Positions 8,387-17,649 of a stretch of DNA of 64,000 nt are shown here, piece by piece. The first letter of the stretch is position 1, and each line of letters starts with the position of its first letter. Source of the stretch: JACKDX01 sp964640175 (lineage in GTDB: Bacteria > Myxococcota_A > Polyangia > Polyangiales > GCA-016699535); contig CAZXFW010000008.1 of the NCBI GenBank assembly GCA_964640175.1, forward strand, positions 92,459 through 156,458. The letters are read 5' to 3'. Both the position numbers and the translations under genes were made by a program. The notes below the pieces were generated by a model. It made no database searches. It was not told the origin of the DNA and was given only the letters and a program-made list of their open reading frames with translations.

Positions 8387-9883
8387 TTGTACCTTCCACG
8401 ATTACGGTTTTGGAATAGCGTTTGGATTTATTGGTTAGGGATTTTTGTGCAAATACATGGTTGCACAGAACAGCCCACACCACTTTCTCATACCCACGCT
8501 GACACTGTCATAGCTCCAACACACTCGCTCTCAGAAGTGCACCTTGCACCAGGAACACCTTTATTTCGCCTAGCCCCACGGCGTGGCACATTGGGCTCGG
8601 ACATCACACTTGAAGAGGAGCAGATTGTATGGGCCGAATGGCTCGAGCAACCCTTGAAAGATGTAACTCACCGATGGGCAGCGCTCTACAATTCTTCTGG
8701 ATTCACCGGCCGTTATGCAAAGCTTCCTTATCAATCCAGCATGGCCGTGCCTGTCCAGCCCTTATTTTCCGCACGTCAATTCTATTGCCCTTCGTATTAC
8801 TTTTCCGAAACTGGTCGCCTCACACAAAAGCACTCACCAAAGAGTGACCAAATTTTCGTCACAGGCCAAGATGATGATTATCTACGCGGAGTTAACGGCA
8901 ATGGAGAGCCACAGTTCTTCCCTCTTTCCTGTCTTTCCCTGAATCGTCCCGAGCTGTATGTCGTATTCGATTTAGATCAAACCTTGCTTTGGTCCGAATG
9001 CAGCAATCCGCAATCCCTTACCAAAATTTCATATGCATACGGAATGGATTGCCTCGCCGACGGCGTTCCTGAACTCCTTCGATGGTTACACCTTATGCCT
9101 AATCTAAAAGTCGTTTTTTGGAGTGCGTCCCCTTTGTCGCGCATTCGTTCCCTATTAAGCAACATCCATGTCACTCCACAACAAACAGCTCTCGATATAG
9201 CAACCGCCATACTGAGCGATGTAGACTTGACTCATAAACGGAATAAAGATTTGCACCGAATTAATCCTGATATCTCAAACATTATCATGTTTGACGACAA
9301 AGCAACGGAGCTAGCGGACCAGCGAGATCATTGGGTCAACTTGGCAGATGGCGCTATGTTGTTTTCAGATGTCATACTGGACCAACCTCAAGACCCGGCA
9401 TCGCTGCAAGCCATCGCTCGGTTAGCTGCTGAATATCCCCTTGCTGAAAGGCGCCGTAGAATTGCGCGTCATCTCGAGGCGCGTAGGTTCAAGGCGTTTG
9501 TTATTGGAGGCTTAATCGCAGAGCTCTTACACAAACTAGAAACAGGTTTGGTGCTATCCGAGGCTTTAGCAACCATGCGCGAAGAACAGCAGGCTCGCCT
9601 AGCCACCCATGCATGGGCACATGAAACGTATGCCACTGACTGGGTTTGGGACGACACGCTCGCAACACTAGGCATGCAAACTTTACGCATGCTGAACCCG
9701 CCGCTCAGCATGCCGGATGCCTCATGGTTAATGGAAGGCGTTTACTACAATGACTTAGAAACCGACGAAGAATACGTCAGGTTCAGAGATGTTTGTTTAT
9801 TCCCACATCCCATGGACGAGACAAGATGGGTGACACGCCCCCTGTCCCTAAACCACCCACCCGGTTGCAGTCTAACGTCTTAG
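8387..9883 (+). CDS. Lipoprotein with FCP1/NIF-like HAD phosphatase domain
   Basis: A 498-residue protein starting at a TTG. Residues 1-26 form a hydrophobic signal ending IHGC, a likely lipobox (Cys26). The HAD catalytic motif DLDQTL lies at 195-200 (Asp195 nucleophile, Asp197 acid/base). FWSASPLSRI and IIMFDDKATEL match motifs II and III of the FCP1/SCP (NLI-interacting factor) branch. Residues after about 340 are helical and of unknown function. The family includes eukaryotic protein phosphatases; an exported lipid-anchored version is unusual, and the substrate is unknown. The stop interlocks with the convergent gene at 9880. The start codon is uncertain, as no good ribosome-binding site precedes it. 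Confidence 0.7.
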   Translation: MYLPRLRFWNSVWIYWLGIFVQIHGCTEQPTPLSHTHADTVIAPTHSLSEVHLAPGTPLFRLAPRRGTLGSDITLEEEQIVWAEWLEQPLKDVTHRWAALYNSSGFTGRYAKLPYQSSMAVPVQPLFSARQFYCPSYYFSETGRLTQKHSPKSDQIFVTGQDDDYLRGVNGNGEPQFFPLSCLSLNRPELYVVFDLDQTLLWSECSNPQSLTKISYAYGMDCLADGVPELLRWLHLMPNLKVVFWSASPLSRIRSLLSNIHVTPQQTALDIATAILSDVDLTHKRNKDLHRINPDISNIIMFDDKATELADQRDHWVNLADGAMLFSDVILDQPQDPASLQAIARLAAEYPLAERRRRIARHLEARRFKAFVIGGLIAELLHKLETGLVLSEALATMREEQQARLATHAWAHETYATDWVWDDTLATLGMQTLRMLNPPLSMPDASWLMEGVYYNDLETDEEYVRFRDVCLFPHPMDETRWVTRPLSLNHPPGCSLTS

Positions 9884-10785
9884 TCAAACAAACCAATGTA
9901 CAAATTCGCACCGGCACCAATCTGCCAACCATCCTCATTAACTTCATCCTGTGGCTCTGGTATAGCTGGAGTAAAGAGTCGATCCCAGGATAACCAACCT
10001 GTAATATCCGCTACCCCTTGCACCAACGTGTAGCCGCCTTGGATGCCAAGACCGATTGAAAAGTAATCCAAGTCTTGAGTGGGAAATAGGAAACCCATTT
10101 TGCCACCAAAAAAGATATTGTCGGTCACATTAAAATTGAGCGCAAACGGCAAGTCTAAAATCGCATGAAGCTCGGTGTCGTTTCCTCCTGGGCCCACTTG
10201 ATCCCAAAAGTATAACTCCAGCTCCACACCTGTATCGACTCGCATATTCTTCATCGGTCGCCACAACACGGCAAGCCCTGCCGAAGTTGCAAAATCCACC
10301 TCGCCCGCAGCATTGCCCAAGGCCCTTGATACGCCGTAGCCAAAGTCGCCGGTACCAAGCTGCATACCTGCCTGCGCACCCACTTCGATGCGAGACTTAT
10401 TAACGAAACGATAGCGTGCGAAGACCTCCGTCGCGCCGTACTCGAAGTCTGGTGTAAACAAAATGGGAAAAAGCAACACGCCAGCTTCTAGATTCGGGAG
10501 AATCCCAATCGATGCGCCCGCACCATGGTAAACACCCACTTCGTCACCCGCATCAAAAATGCGTAATCCACGACCGTTGTTTATCAATCCGGAGTTAAGT
10601 AACGCAAAATCTTGTGGACCAAGATCGACACTCAGTACGCCTTTATCTAAAATCATGGATCGTTGGGAATAATTAACGACAGATTGGCCCCATCGACCTG
10701 CTTCGGCCTGTGCCACTTCTGTAAAGCCCCCACACACTGCAACAGCGACTCCGATATACGTGCTCCATGCATGCCGACCCATCAT
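9880..10785 (-). CDS. Predicted outer-membrane beta-barrel-like protein
   Basis: I place the start at ATG 10785 (or 10782), because AAGGAGG lies 5-8 bases upstream; a longer frame to 10872 lacks this. The protein (about 301 residues) begins with a cleavable signal peptide (MMGRHAWSTYIGVAVAV... ending AQA). The body has alternating polar and hydrophobic strands with many Gly and aromatic residues (GVLLFPILFTPDFEYGATEVFARYRF; LFPTQDLDYFSIGLGIQGG) and ends in Leu-Phe-Asp. This pattern suggests a small outer-membrane barrel of unknown role. No enzyme motif is visible. Confidence 0.65.
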   Translation of the reverse strand: MMGRHAWSTYIGVAVAVCGGFTEVAQAEAGRWGQSVVNYSQRSMILDKGVLSVDLGPQDFALLNSGLINNGRGLRIFDAGDEVGVYHGAGASIGILPNLEAGVLLFPILFTPDFEYGATEVFARYRFVNKSRIEVGAQAGMQLGTGDFGYGVSRALGNAAGEVDFATSAGLAVLWRPMKNMRVDTGVELELYFWDQVGPGGNDTELHAILDLPFALNFNVTDNIFFGGKMGFLFPTQDLDYFSIGLGIQGGYTLVQGVADITGWLSWDRLFTPAIPEPQDEVNEDGWQIGAGANLYIGLFD

Positions 10786-10909
10786 CCATCCCTCCTTGTA
10801 TTCTTGAATTTGACGCCAATCTTTGTGCATGTCTGCTATTCCGTCAACCCCTCTGAAACCGCAGCCCCCCATATTGTGTCTTTAAGACAGCTGAACTACT
10901 TAACTCCCC

Positions 10910-12202
10910 GTGCCTGAATCGAACTCACACCAATTGTTTTTAGAATCCCAAGCACTCATGCCTGGCGGCGTGAACTCACCTGTCCGTGCCTTCAAGGCGG
11001 TTGGAAGTGAACCCATATTCATTAAGGAAGCCAAAGGCGCATGGCTCGTTGATGTCGACGGCAATCGCTATGTGGACTACGTCGGCTCCTGGGGCCCTTT
11101 AATCCTGGGGCATGCGGATGCTGATGTCATACACGCCATACAATCCGCCGCAGAGCGTGGAAGCAGTTATGGCGCACCCACCGAAGCTGAACTTATCCTT
11201 GCTCGTTTGATCCACACCGCAGTACCCAGCATGGAGATGCTGCGACTTTGTAGCAGTGGGACGGAAGCTGTGATGGGTGCGCTTCGAGTGGCCCGTGGTG
11301 CTACAGGACGGGATATGATCGTCAAGTGCGAGGGGTGTTATCACGGAGGCGCAGATTATTTACTGGTCAAGGCAGGCAGCGGCGCAATGACATTAGGCAC
11401 ACCAGACAGTGCAGGTGTGCCTCAAGCCTTTGCAAACACCACACTGCTTGTGCCATATAATGACGTCGCTGCGCTTGAACGTGTCTTTGCAGCTCATGGT
11501 CACAACATCGCAGCCGTAATTATAGAGCCCATTGCAGGCAACATGGGATGTGTTCCGCCTGGCTCAATGTATCTACACGCACTGCGCAACATCACCAGCC
11601 AATATCAAGCACTTCTCGTTTTCGACGAAGTCATTACCGGGTTTCGTGTGGCTTTTGGCGGTGCGCAATCACTGTATGGCGTGCATCCCGACCTTACCTG
11701 CCTTGGCAAAATCGTAGGCGGGGGCCTGCCCATGGGTGCCTACGGTGGCAGTCGTCATCTCATGCAGCTTGTGGCGCCCCTTGGGCCTGTGTACCAAGCG
11801 GGTACTTTGAGTGGAAATCCTTTAGCCACTGCTTCCGGCATCGCTACGTTAAGCAAACTTCAAGACACTGCGGTCTATGCCACGCTTGAATCACGTGCCG
11901 CCGAACTACACGCAATTATCCTACAGACAGCAAACACTTACCACGTGCCAGTCCAGGTACAACGCATAGGATCGATGTTCACTGTGTTTTTTAACGATTC
12001 ACCGGTATGCGATCTATCCACAGCACTGCGTTCCGATACACAGCGCTATGCCTGTTGGCACAAAGCACTTCTTGCTCATGGTGTTTATTGGCCTCCTTCG
12101 CAATTTGAAGCAGCCTTTGTGTCGCTCGCGCATGACGATGCAACATTGGACCACACCAAGCAGGCACTCCAAGCAGCCTTCCATGCCGTAGCTGTCATGT
12201 AG
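10910..12202 (+). CDS. hemL: Glutamate-1-semialdehyde 2,1-aminomutase
   Basis: Converts glutamate-1-semialdehyde to 5-aminolevulinate, second step of the C5 tetrapyrrole route; works with HemA, encoded at 32548. A 430-residue class III aminotransferase fold. Family signatures: MPGGVNSPVRAFKAV at the N-terminus, GSWGPLILGHA, and the PLP lysine Lys267 in CLGKIVGGGLPMGAYGG. The start is GTG with a weak ribosome-binding site; the next ATG is too far inside the conserved N-terminus. Its 3' end overlaps rluD by 8 bases in convergent orientation. Confidence 0.96.
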   Translation: MPESNSHQLFLESQALMPGGVNSPVRAFKAVGSEPIFIKEAKGAWLVDVDGNRYVDYVGSWGPLILGHADADVIHAIQSAAERGSSYGAPTEAELILARLIHTAVPSMEMLRLCSSGTEAVMGALRVARGATGRDMIVKCEGCYHGGADYLLVKAGSGAMTLGTPDSAGVPQAFANTTLLVPYNDVAALERVFAAHGHNIAAVIIEPIAGNMGCVPPGSMYLHALRNITSQYQALLVFDEVITGFRVAFGGAQSLYGVHPDLTCLGKIVGGGLPMGAYGGSRHLMQLVAPLGPVYQAGTLSGNPLATASGIATLSKLQDTAVYATLESRAAELHAIILQTANTYHVPVQVQRIGSMFTVFFNDSPVCDLSTALRSDTQRYACWHKALLAHGVYWPPSQFEAAFVSLAHDDATLDHTKQALQAAFHAVAVM

Positions 12203-13151
12203 AATGTTTACGGATTAACAATTCCAACGCATCTTGAAAAGGCTTTGGGAGTGCGGTCCGAAAGGAAAGCGCTTCACCTGTCACTGGATGTGCAAAGCCT
12301 AGCACCGAGGCATGCAGTGCCTGGCGCTGAAGCAACGCCGCAGCCTGAATGAGCAGCGGATCACGCACGGGTTTGCCATAGAGCGGATCGGCAAGCACCG
12401 GAAATCCGCGATCTGCACAATGCACACGAATCTGGTGGGTGCGACCGGTTTCCAAACGGCAACACACCCAGTTGGATCCGTGCATAACTTGCCGCACTTC
12501 GAGATTGGTAATGGCGGGTTTGCCACGGTCAACTTTGGAACTAAATCGTTTTCGATCCACAGGATGGCGACCATACAGGGTCTCGATACGCATCACGCGC
12601 TCTGGCACTGTGCCAACGACAATAGCGTCATACTCTCGATCCATCGTCCGCATCTGAAACAACTGCACTAACTTCTCATGCACCAAAGGCGTTTTGGCCA
12701 CTACCATGACTCCACTGGTGTCTTTATCCAACCGATGCACGATGCCGGGCCGAGGTGTGTTGCCCGCATCAACGACATTCCAATGATACAATAACGCATT
12801 CACCAATGTGCCTTGGGCATGCCCTGGCGCAGGGTGCACCACAAGCCCTGCAGGCTTATTCAGCACAAGCAAGTGTGCATCTTCATACAGGATGTCTAAC
12901 GGAATGGCCTGAGGAATGATGTCTGAGGACTCTGGCGGTGCAGGAAAAATTTGCACTACCTCTCCCTCAGCCACTTTTGTCTTAGTCATCACGGGCTCGC
13001 CGTCCACACGGACTCGCCCCTCTTCAATCCAACGCTGTAACCGTGACCTGGAAATGCCCAGTTCACGACACGCTAACACCTTATCAATGCGCTGAGTTGC
13101 CTCGGCAGATACGATAACAAGCTCAATCGGATCGGAAGACCGTATCACCAC
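12195..13151 (-). CDS. rluD: RluA-family 23S rRNA pseudouridine synthase (RluD-like)
   Basis: Isomerises uridines in 23S rRNA; RluD acts on helix 69. The 318 residues comprise an N-terminal S4 RNA-binding domain (about 15-75; RIDKVLACRELGISRSRLQRWIEEGRVRVDG) and a catalytic domain with HRLDKDTSGVMVVAKT, whose Asp is the nucleophile. Length fits RluD (about 325). It starts at GTG, overlapping the stop of the upstream small gene by 7 bases, so the two are coupled. RluA-family members can have other sites, so the exact target is inferred. Confidence 0.9.
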   Translation of the reverse strand: MVIRSSDPIELVIVSAEATQRIDKVLACRELGISRSRLQRWIEEGRVRVDGEPVMTKTKVAEGEVVQIFPAPPESSDIIPQAIPLDILYEDAHLLVLNKPAGLVVHPAPGHAQGTLVNALLYHWNVVDAGNTPRPGIVHRLDKDTSGVMVVAKTPLVHEKLVQLFQMRTMDREYDAIVVGTVPERVMRIETLYGRHPVDRKRFSSKVDRGKPAITNLEVRQVMHGSNWVCCRLETGRTHQIRVHCADRGFPVLADPLYGKPVRDPLLIQAAALLQRQALHASVLGFAHPVTGEALSFRTALPKPFQDALELLIRKHST

Positions 13152-13408
13152 ATGGGAGACTTCACGTGCCCTTTAGCGCGCACAAGCACATCGATGATAG
13201 CTCGATCGTAGAAATTGCGCTTGTAGAGTTCTGGCGTCACACGGCTTCGAAACAAGGCACGGCCTTCTTCGATTTCTTCAGAAAGCACTTCAAAAAGATT
13301 ATCGCTTTGCACTCCGTTGATTACCTTATCCTCATTGTACAAAGATAAGTCGCTCGCAATCGCGCGCGCCAAACGTCGTGCTGCCTCTTCTGTTTCAATC
13401 AAAGCCAT
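13145..13408 (-). CDS. Small conserved-looking protein of unknown function
   Basis: An 87-residue acidic and basic mixed protein with no membrane segment: MALIETEEAARRLARAIASDL, a helical middle (FEVLSEEIEEGRALF) and RNFYDRAIIDVLV near the end. I do not recognise the family. It lies between the 199-residue unknown gene (gap 9 bases) and rluD (overlap 7 bases), so it is clearly in an operon and translated. The context suggests a cytoplasmic role, perhaps linked to ribosome or RNA modification, but only by association. Confidence 0.7.
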   Translation of the reverse strand: MALIETEEAARRLARAIASDLSLYNEDKVINGVQSDNLFEVLSEEIEEGRALFRSRVTPELYKRNFYDRAIIDVLVRAKGHVKSPMW

Positions 13409-13417
13409 AGCTGCCTC

Positions 13418-14017
13418 TTAGCGTTCTTCCTCATTCCACTCCTCAGCAAGATAGCCCAAAATCACCTCGTCCAAAGACTTCTCACTCAAAGGGCGCTCGT
13501 TGCCGCTGCCAGAGGATATCCCGGAGAGGCGCTCGGGTACAGAGGACCTTTGCATTGTCGGCCGAGAAAGAGACCTCGCTGTCAATTTCCGTGCAAAAGA
13601 GCCTGTATCTTCCCGTGGCAACGCTTCAGGATCCGGGACCGGATCTACCACGGTCGGACGCTCATCCAACACCTCTTCGTCCGCTACCTCTATCTCTGCC
13701 GCACGTGGCGTTAGATCTTCCTGCTGAGTCTGCGTTGAATCAAGTTGGGCATCGTATTGCCCCTCACGCAACGCCATAAAGATGGCTTTGTGTTGCTCTT
13801 GCATGAGTTTTTTCACCACGTCTCGATAACTTGGAGCGCCTAAATACTGTGCATAGCTTGTTTTGCGTGATGCTATAATACGACCGCCATCCGCAAAGAG
13901 ATGCGTGATAATATGCGGACGACTCACGCCTGAGTCTTCCGTTTGAATATGGTAGACTTTGCCTTTGTATCGGGCGTTGGTATTGTAGCCTAACAGAGGT
14001 GATGCTGCCTTCGTCAT
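13418..14017 (-). CDS. Unknown protein, first gene of the rluD operon
   Basis: From the ATG at 14017 the protein is 199 residues (MTKAASPLLGYNTNARYKGKVYHIQTEDSG). An upstream in-frame ATG at 14041 exists, but a TTGCGG-N16-TAACAT promoter-like pair on this strand (about 14045-14072) would start transcription near 14038, favouring 14017. Residues 1-85 look like a compact folded domain (HIQTEDSG, HLFADGGRIIASRKTSYAQYLG); the rest is acidic, proline/serine/arginine-rich and probably disordered. Function unknown. Followed by the 87-residue gene and rluD. Confidence 0.7.
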   Translation of the reverse strand: MTKAASPLLGYNTNARYKGKVYHIQTEDSGVSRPHIITHLFADGGRIIASRKTSYAQYLGAPSYRDVVKKLMQEQHKAIFMALREGQYDAQLDSTQTQQEDLTPRAAEIEVADEEVLDERPTVVDPVPDPEALPREDTGSFARKLTARSLSRPTMQRSSVPERLSGISSGSGNERPLSEKSLDEVILGYLAEEWNEEER

Positions 14018-14044
14018 GGCTATACTAGGTTCCGAGTCCATACA

Positions 14045-14527
14045 ATGTTAACTCACACGGCCACACCCGCAACTCATGTTAGCACGAAACGTGCGTCAGA
14101 TCCGCATCTTCGACACACACGGCAAGCACTATGGGGGCTATGGTTGGTTACGGTAGGCATCGTGGTGTTGTTGGCTTACTCTGTGACGCCCTCTTCATTG
14201 GGCTATGGCACGCACTTAAAGCTAGGATTACCGCCTTGCGGGTTTCTTACGGTGTTTGGCGTTCCGTGTCCTAGTTGTGGGTTAACCACCTCCTTTGCGC
14301 ACATGGTGCGCCTACAATGGCTGGGGGCCTGGCACGCAAATCCTTGGGGCGTGCTGCTCTTTATCGTCACCCTAAGCTCAGTGCCGATCGCTCTAAAAGG
14401 CCTTGCGAACGCAAGTCCTGTACTCGAAACGTTGCATCGATTTCACACCGAAAAAATAGCACTTTTTTTGGTGATCTTTGGGATCACAGCATGGCTCAAA
14501 CGGTTATATTTTTTGTGGATTGGCTAA
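14045..14527 (+). CDS. DUF2752 small membrane protein
   Basis: A 160-residue protein with three predicted membrane segments (about 28-48, 85-120, 135-155). The central CGFLTVFGVPCPSCGLTTSF, with CPxCG, is the signature of the DUF2752 family. Function is not established; the Cys pairs could bind metal or form disulfides. The promoter is probably a TATACT box at 14021-14026, inside the 5' end of the divergent gene. The stop interlocks with that of the downstream gene (CTAA at 14524). Confidence 0.8.
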   Translation: MLTHTATPATHVSTKRASDPHLRHTRQALWGLWLVTVGIVVLLAYSVTPSSLGYGTHLKLGLPPCGFLTVFGVPCPSCGLTTSFAHMVRLQWLGAWHANPWGVLLFIVTLSSVPIALKGLANASPVLETLHRFHTEKIALFLVIFGITAWLKRLYFLWIG

Positions 14528-15396
14528 GGGACCATCGTTGCCCGCGGCTCACCGTATGCATCTTGCGATGCCGCTTTTAGCAATAGCACGCTGTCTTCCA
14601 AAGACGATTCTGGATAAGACGAAATCCCGATGTGAAGCCTAGGAACAGATTGCGATGCAGTTACAATCAATGCCATTCTCTCATTCAGGATACGTTGTCG
14701 GAGTGCTTGCGCACCCGCTAAGTCGGTTTCAGGCAAGAGAATCGTAAACTCGTCGGCATGGGAACGAAAAATTTGATCTGCACCACGAAGCCTTGAGCGT
14801 AACTCTTGCGCTATCATCACCAAGATCTCATCGACGCCCTGCGCGCCTCCTGCATGGGCCATCTCTGGAAGGTTTACAATACCAATCACCATACACGAAA
14901 GCGCATGCCCATACCGCTGTGCGCGCGTATGTTCATAGTGAAGACTCATCCGCAATTGGTCCGCTCGACTGGTGTCCGTCAGCTCATCCAACATATCCAA
15001 AGGGGCAACTGACACGCGTCCACCCACAGCATGGCTACCAAGCACATGTCGCACACGTTGCTGGATTTCAAATACTCGGTAGGGCCGCACAATAAAATCC
15101 AACGCACCTAGTTTAAGCGCTTGCTGACATGTATCCGTACTCGAATCATTGGTAAGCACAATGACAGGTAACTGCGCCAGGTGATCATCTGCCTGAAGCA
15201 CTTGCATTATCTCCACTGCATTGACGGGACAAGCCACATCTAACAACAAAAGCCGGGGCCGATGACGTGCAATCGCATCAAGCACCTGTTCCTCTTTGGA
15301 TACAGTCAAAACGTCGTGCCCGAGCGACTCACACGCTTCCTGTACAAGCCTCAAATTGAACGGGTCTGCATCGGCCACCAAAATCAGCGTTCTCAC
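14524..15396 (-). CDS. Receiver domain fused to a degenerate GGDEF domain
   Basis: A 290-residue response-regulator-like protein. The receiver (3-117) has the acidic pair Asp9/Asp11, phospho-acceptor Asp53 and Thr82, but Arg104 stands where the conserved Lys is expected (FIVRPY). The C-terminal region (about 140-285) resembles a diguanylate cyclase domain (MIGIVNLPE, RGADQIFRSHADEFTILLPETD), yet the active-site GG(D/E)EF reads SHADEF, so cyclase activity is unlikely. It may act by protein interaction or ligand binding. No cognate histidine kinase is adjacent. Confidence 0.8.
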   Translation of the reverse strand: MRTLILVADADPFNLRLVQEACESLGHDVLTVSKEEQVLDAIARHRPRLLLLDVACPVNAVEIMQVLQADDHLAQLPVIVLTNDSSTDTCQQALKLGALDFIVRPYRVFEIQQRVRHVLGSHAVGGRVSVAPLDMLDELTDTSRADQLRMSLHYEHTRAQRYGHALSCMVIGIVNLPEMAHAGGAQGVDEILVMIAQELRSRLRGADQIFRSHADEFTILLPETDLAGAQALRQRILNERMALIVTASQSVPRLHIGISSYPESSLEDSVLLLKAASQDAYGEPRATMVP

Positions 15397-15410
15397 GATT
15401 CTGATCTATC

Positions 15411-16757
15411 ATGCCCAAGCGTGCTACACCAAGCTTCATGGTCGAACCCACCGCCCGCTCTGTGGCCGTCGAAGTGCTCTATCGCGTTGAAAAAGGCGCG
15501 TATGCAACGCCTTTGCTCGATGCAGAGCTACGCAAAGCCAAGCTAAGCCAGGAACAGGCCGCCCTCGCCACCGAGATCACCTACGGCACGTTACGGGTAT
15601 TGCCACATTTGGATGCCGTCATTGCTACCTATGCGCGTCAGTCGCGCCCGATAGATGCGTTCGCCAAAGCATGCCTACGAACTGCCATCTTTCAATTGCT
15701 TTATCTTACCCACAGTGCATCCCACGCCGTGGTCAATGATGCCGTCAGCATGGTCCGCACCAAACGGGACAGTAAACTGGCTGGGTTTGTGAATGCCGTG
15801 CTTCGAAACATTCTCCGACATAAGTCAGATCATGCTCCCGGCCATGGCTTTGAAGCACCCGAATGGTTTCACGCCTTATTAAAGGAATCCTTGGGCTCTT
15901 CTCGCACCCAAGCCTTTCTGAACCGGCCTTTGCCTCCACCGCTATGTCTTCGTGTCAATCCTCTCTGCACCGATCGCGATACACTGTTGCAAGCCTTAAA
16001 AGCCGCCCAACCCAATGCCACGGTTACCTATGGACATGTCTCTCCTTTGGCACTCGTGGTGCAGCACGGCAAAGATCCGCGCCATTTACCAGGCTACGCC
16101 GAAGGGTGGTTTACCGTTCAGGAAGAAGGCGCACAGATCATGGGACTTCTTCTGGATGCTCAGCCTGGGGAACACATTGCAGATGCCTGTGCCGGACACG
16201 GCACCAAGACCACGCTCTTGGCACAGCATGTCGGCCCCTCTGGTCAGGTCTTTGCGTTGGACCGATACCCTCACAAACTCAACCATGTGCCGCAAGAACT
16301 TCAACGTCTTGGTATGGATGCACACAGGGTTACCACGCACGCGGTGGATCTTACCGTGGGAAATGCGGGACTGGCAGGCTCGTGTGATCGGGTGTTGATC
16401 GATCTGCCATGCACGGGGCTGGGCACCGTGCACCGAAGACCCGAGCTTTTACTTCGCCTGCACGCAGGAGATCCCGACCGACTGCAAACACTGCAACTGG
16501 CCATTGCCAAACACGCTGTTGCACTTTCCAAGCCGGGCGGCCGTATTGTACTAGGGGTGTGTTCTCCCACACACCAGGAAGGCATTGCCTTGGTGGAACG
16601 CATTGAGCAAAGCCACTCCCACCTAAAGCGCGTGCTGACCTGTCCCTTAGAGACTGTCCCTGTGGATAGCGATGGGATGGTCCGGTTAGGGCCCTGGCTT
16701 GCGCCTGGCGATTATGGCCCTGACGCCTATCAAATCATACAATGGCAAGTGCAGTAG
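15411..16757 (+). CDS. rsmB: 16S rRNA m5C967 methyltransferase
   Basis: Transfers methyl from S-adenosylmethionine to C967 of 16S rRNA. The N-terminal NusB-like RNA-binding domain (about 12-140; AVEVLYRVEKGAYATPLLDAEL) is followed by a Rossmann methyltransferase domain with DACAGHGTKTTLLA (SAM motif I), DLPCTGLGTVHRRPEL (motif IV) and Cys384 in VCSPTHQEG (motif VI nucleophile). 448 residues, close to the family norm of about 430. Divergent from the receiver-GGDEF gene, with 14 bases between starts. Confidence 0.93.
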   Translation: MPKRATPSFMVEPTARSVAVEVLYRVEKGAYATPLLDAELRKAKLSQEQAALATEITYGTLRVLPHLDAVIATYARQSRPIDAFAKACLRTAIFQLLYLTHSASHAVVNDAVSMVRTKRDSKLAGFVNAVLRNILRHKSDHAPGHGFEAPEWFHALLKESLGSSRTQAFLNRPLPPPLCLRVNPLCTDRDTLLQALKAAQPNATVTYGHVSPLALVVQHGKDPRHLPGYAEGWFTVQEEGAQIMGLLLDAQPGEHIADACAGHGTKTTLLAQHVGPSGQVFALDRYPHKLNHVPQELQRLGMDAHRVTTHAVDLTVGNAGLAGSCDRVLIDLPCTGLGTVHRRPELLLRLHAGDPDRLQTLQLAIAKHAVALSKPGGRIVLGVCSPTHQEGIALVERIEQSHSHLKRVLTCPLETVPVDSDGMVRLGPWLAPGDYGPDAYQIIQWQVQ

Positions 16758-16937
16758 CCATCCAATCCCTTAACATTCATGAAATTCTCAGTCTCACTGC
16801 AATAGTAGGATTATTGTGGCTGGAATTCCGTGGTGGTTGAATTTCGATGGCGTTACTGATACTTTTGCGTTGGCTTAAGCGGTGCCATATTTCATGTGTT
16901 CCCGGCGTCGGGAGTGGAGAAATGGCAACGGTGACGC

Positions 16938-17015
<78 letters not shown>

Positions 17016-17040
17016 GGCGCACAACAACACAAGGAAATCC

Positions 17041-17649
17041 ATGACCAAACCCACATCCCTCATACGAGTGCTAGTCGTCGACGACGATAAAGCCATCTGT
17101 GAATACATGGAAACGTTCCTTTCCCAGGACGGATATGAAGTTAAAGTCATGGTAGATCCCATCAAAGCGGTAGAAGAGGTCCGTAAAGGAGGCTACCACC
17201 TTGTGGTGCTTGATCTCATGATGCCAGGCATGGACGGCATGGAAGTGCTCCGACACATCCGTCGCATGGACAGCGATGTTGCTGTGGTGATTTTCACAGG
17301 CCACCCATCCCTAGAAACCGCCGTGGAGTCTATGAAACTTGAAGCCGTAGACTACGTGAAAAAGCCATTTGATCCCGAAACCTTCCGAGAGGTGCTTGAT
17401 CGGGTCATGCGCAAAAAAGGCCTATCCCGCAACCCGGAAGACAGCCTACATCGGATCATCGGAGAAACCATTCGCAAGCTACGCAAAGAACGTGGCCTAA
17501 CACTTAAACAACTGGCTCGCAGGACCAGCCTGTCTGTTTCGTTGCTGTCACAAATCGAACGCGCCGAGTCCAGTGCCTCCATTGGGTCACTCTATAAAAT
17601 TGCATCGTCGCTTGATGCCAAGGTGCAAGATTTGTTTGGGGATTACTAA
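17041..17649 (+). CDS. Response regulator with XRE-type helix-turn-helix output
   Basis: Start ATG at 17041 is set by AAGGAAA upstream; the longer frame would run into tRNA-Pro. The receiver (8-125) has Asp14-16, phospho-acceptor Asp58, Thr86 and Lys108, all canonical. The C-terminal domain (about 138-198) is a Cro/C1-type helix-turn-helix (IRKLRKERGLTLKQLARRTS, then LLSQIERAESSASIGSLYKIA). Receiver plus XRE is a rare output combination, typical of Myxococcota and relatives. No kinase is adjacent. DNA target unknown. The stop interlocks with the TPR gene. Confidence 0.93.
   Translation: MTKPTSLIRVLVVDDDKAICEYMETFLSQDGYEVKVMVDPIKAVEEVRKGGYHLVVLDLMMPGMDGMEVLRHIRRMDSDVAVVIFTGHPSLETAVESMKLEAVDYVKKPFDPETFREVLDRVMRKKGLSRNPEDSLHRIIGETIRKLRKERGLTLKQLARRTSLSVSLLSQIERAESSASIGSLYKIASSLDAKVQDLFGDY

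Noticed and set aside
10786..10872. 29-residue N-terminal extension of the outer-membrane-like protein
   Set aside because: A strong AAGGAGG and a signal peptide mark the start at 10785/10782; the extension would bury the signal peptide.
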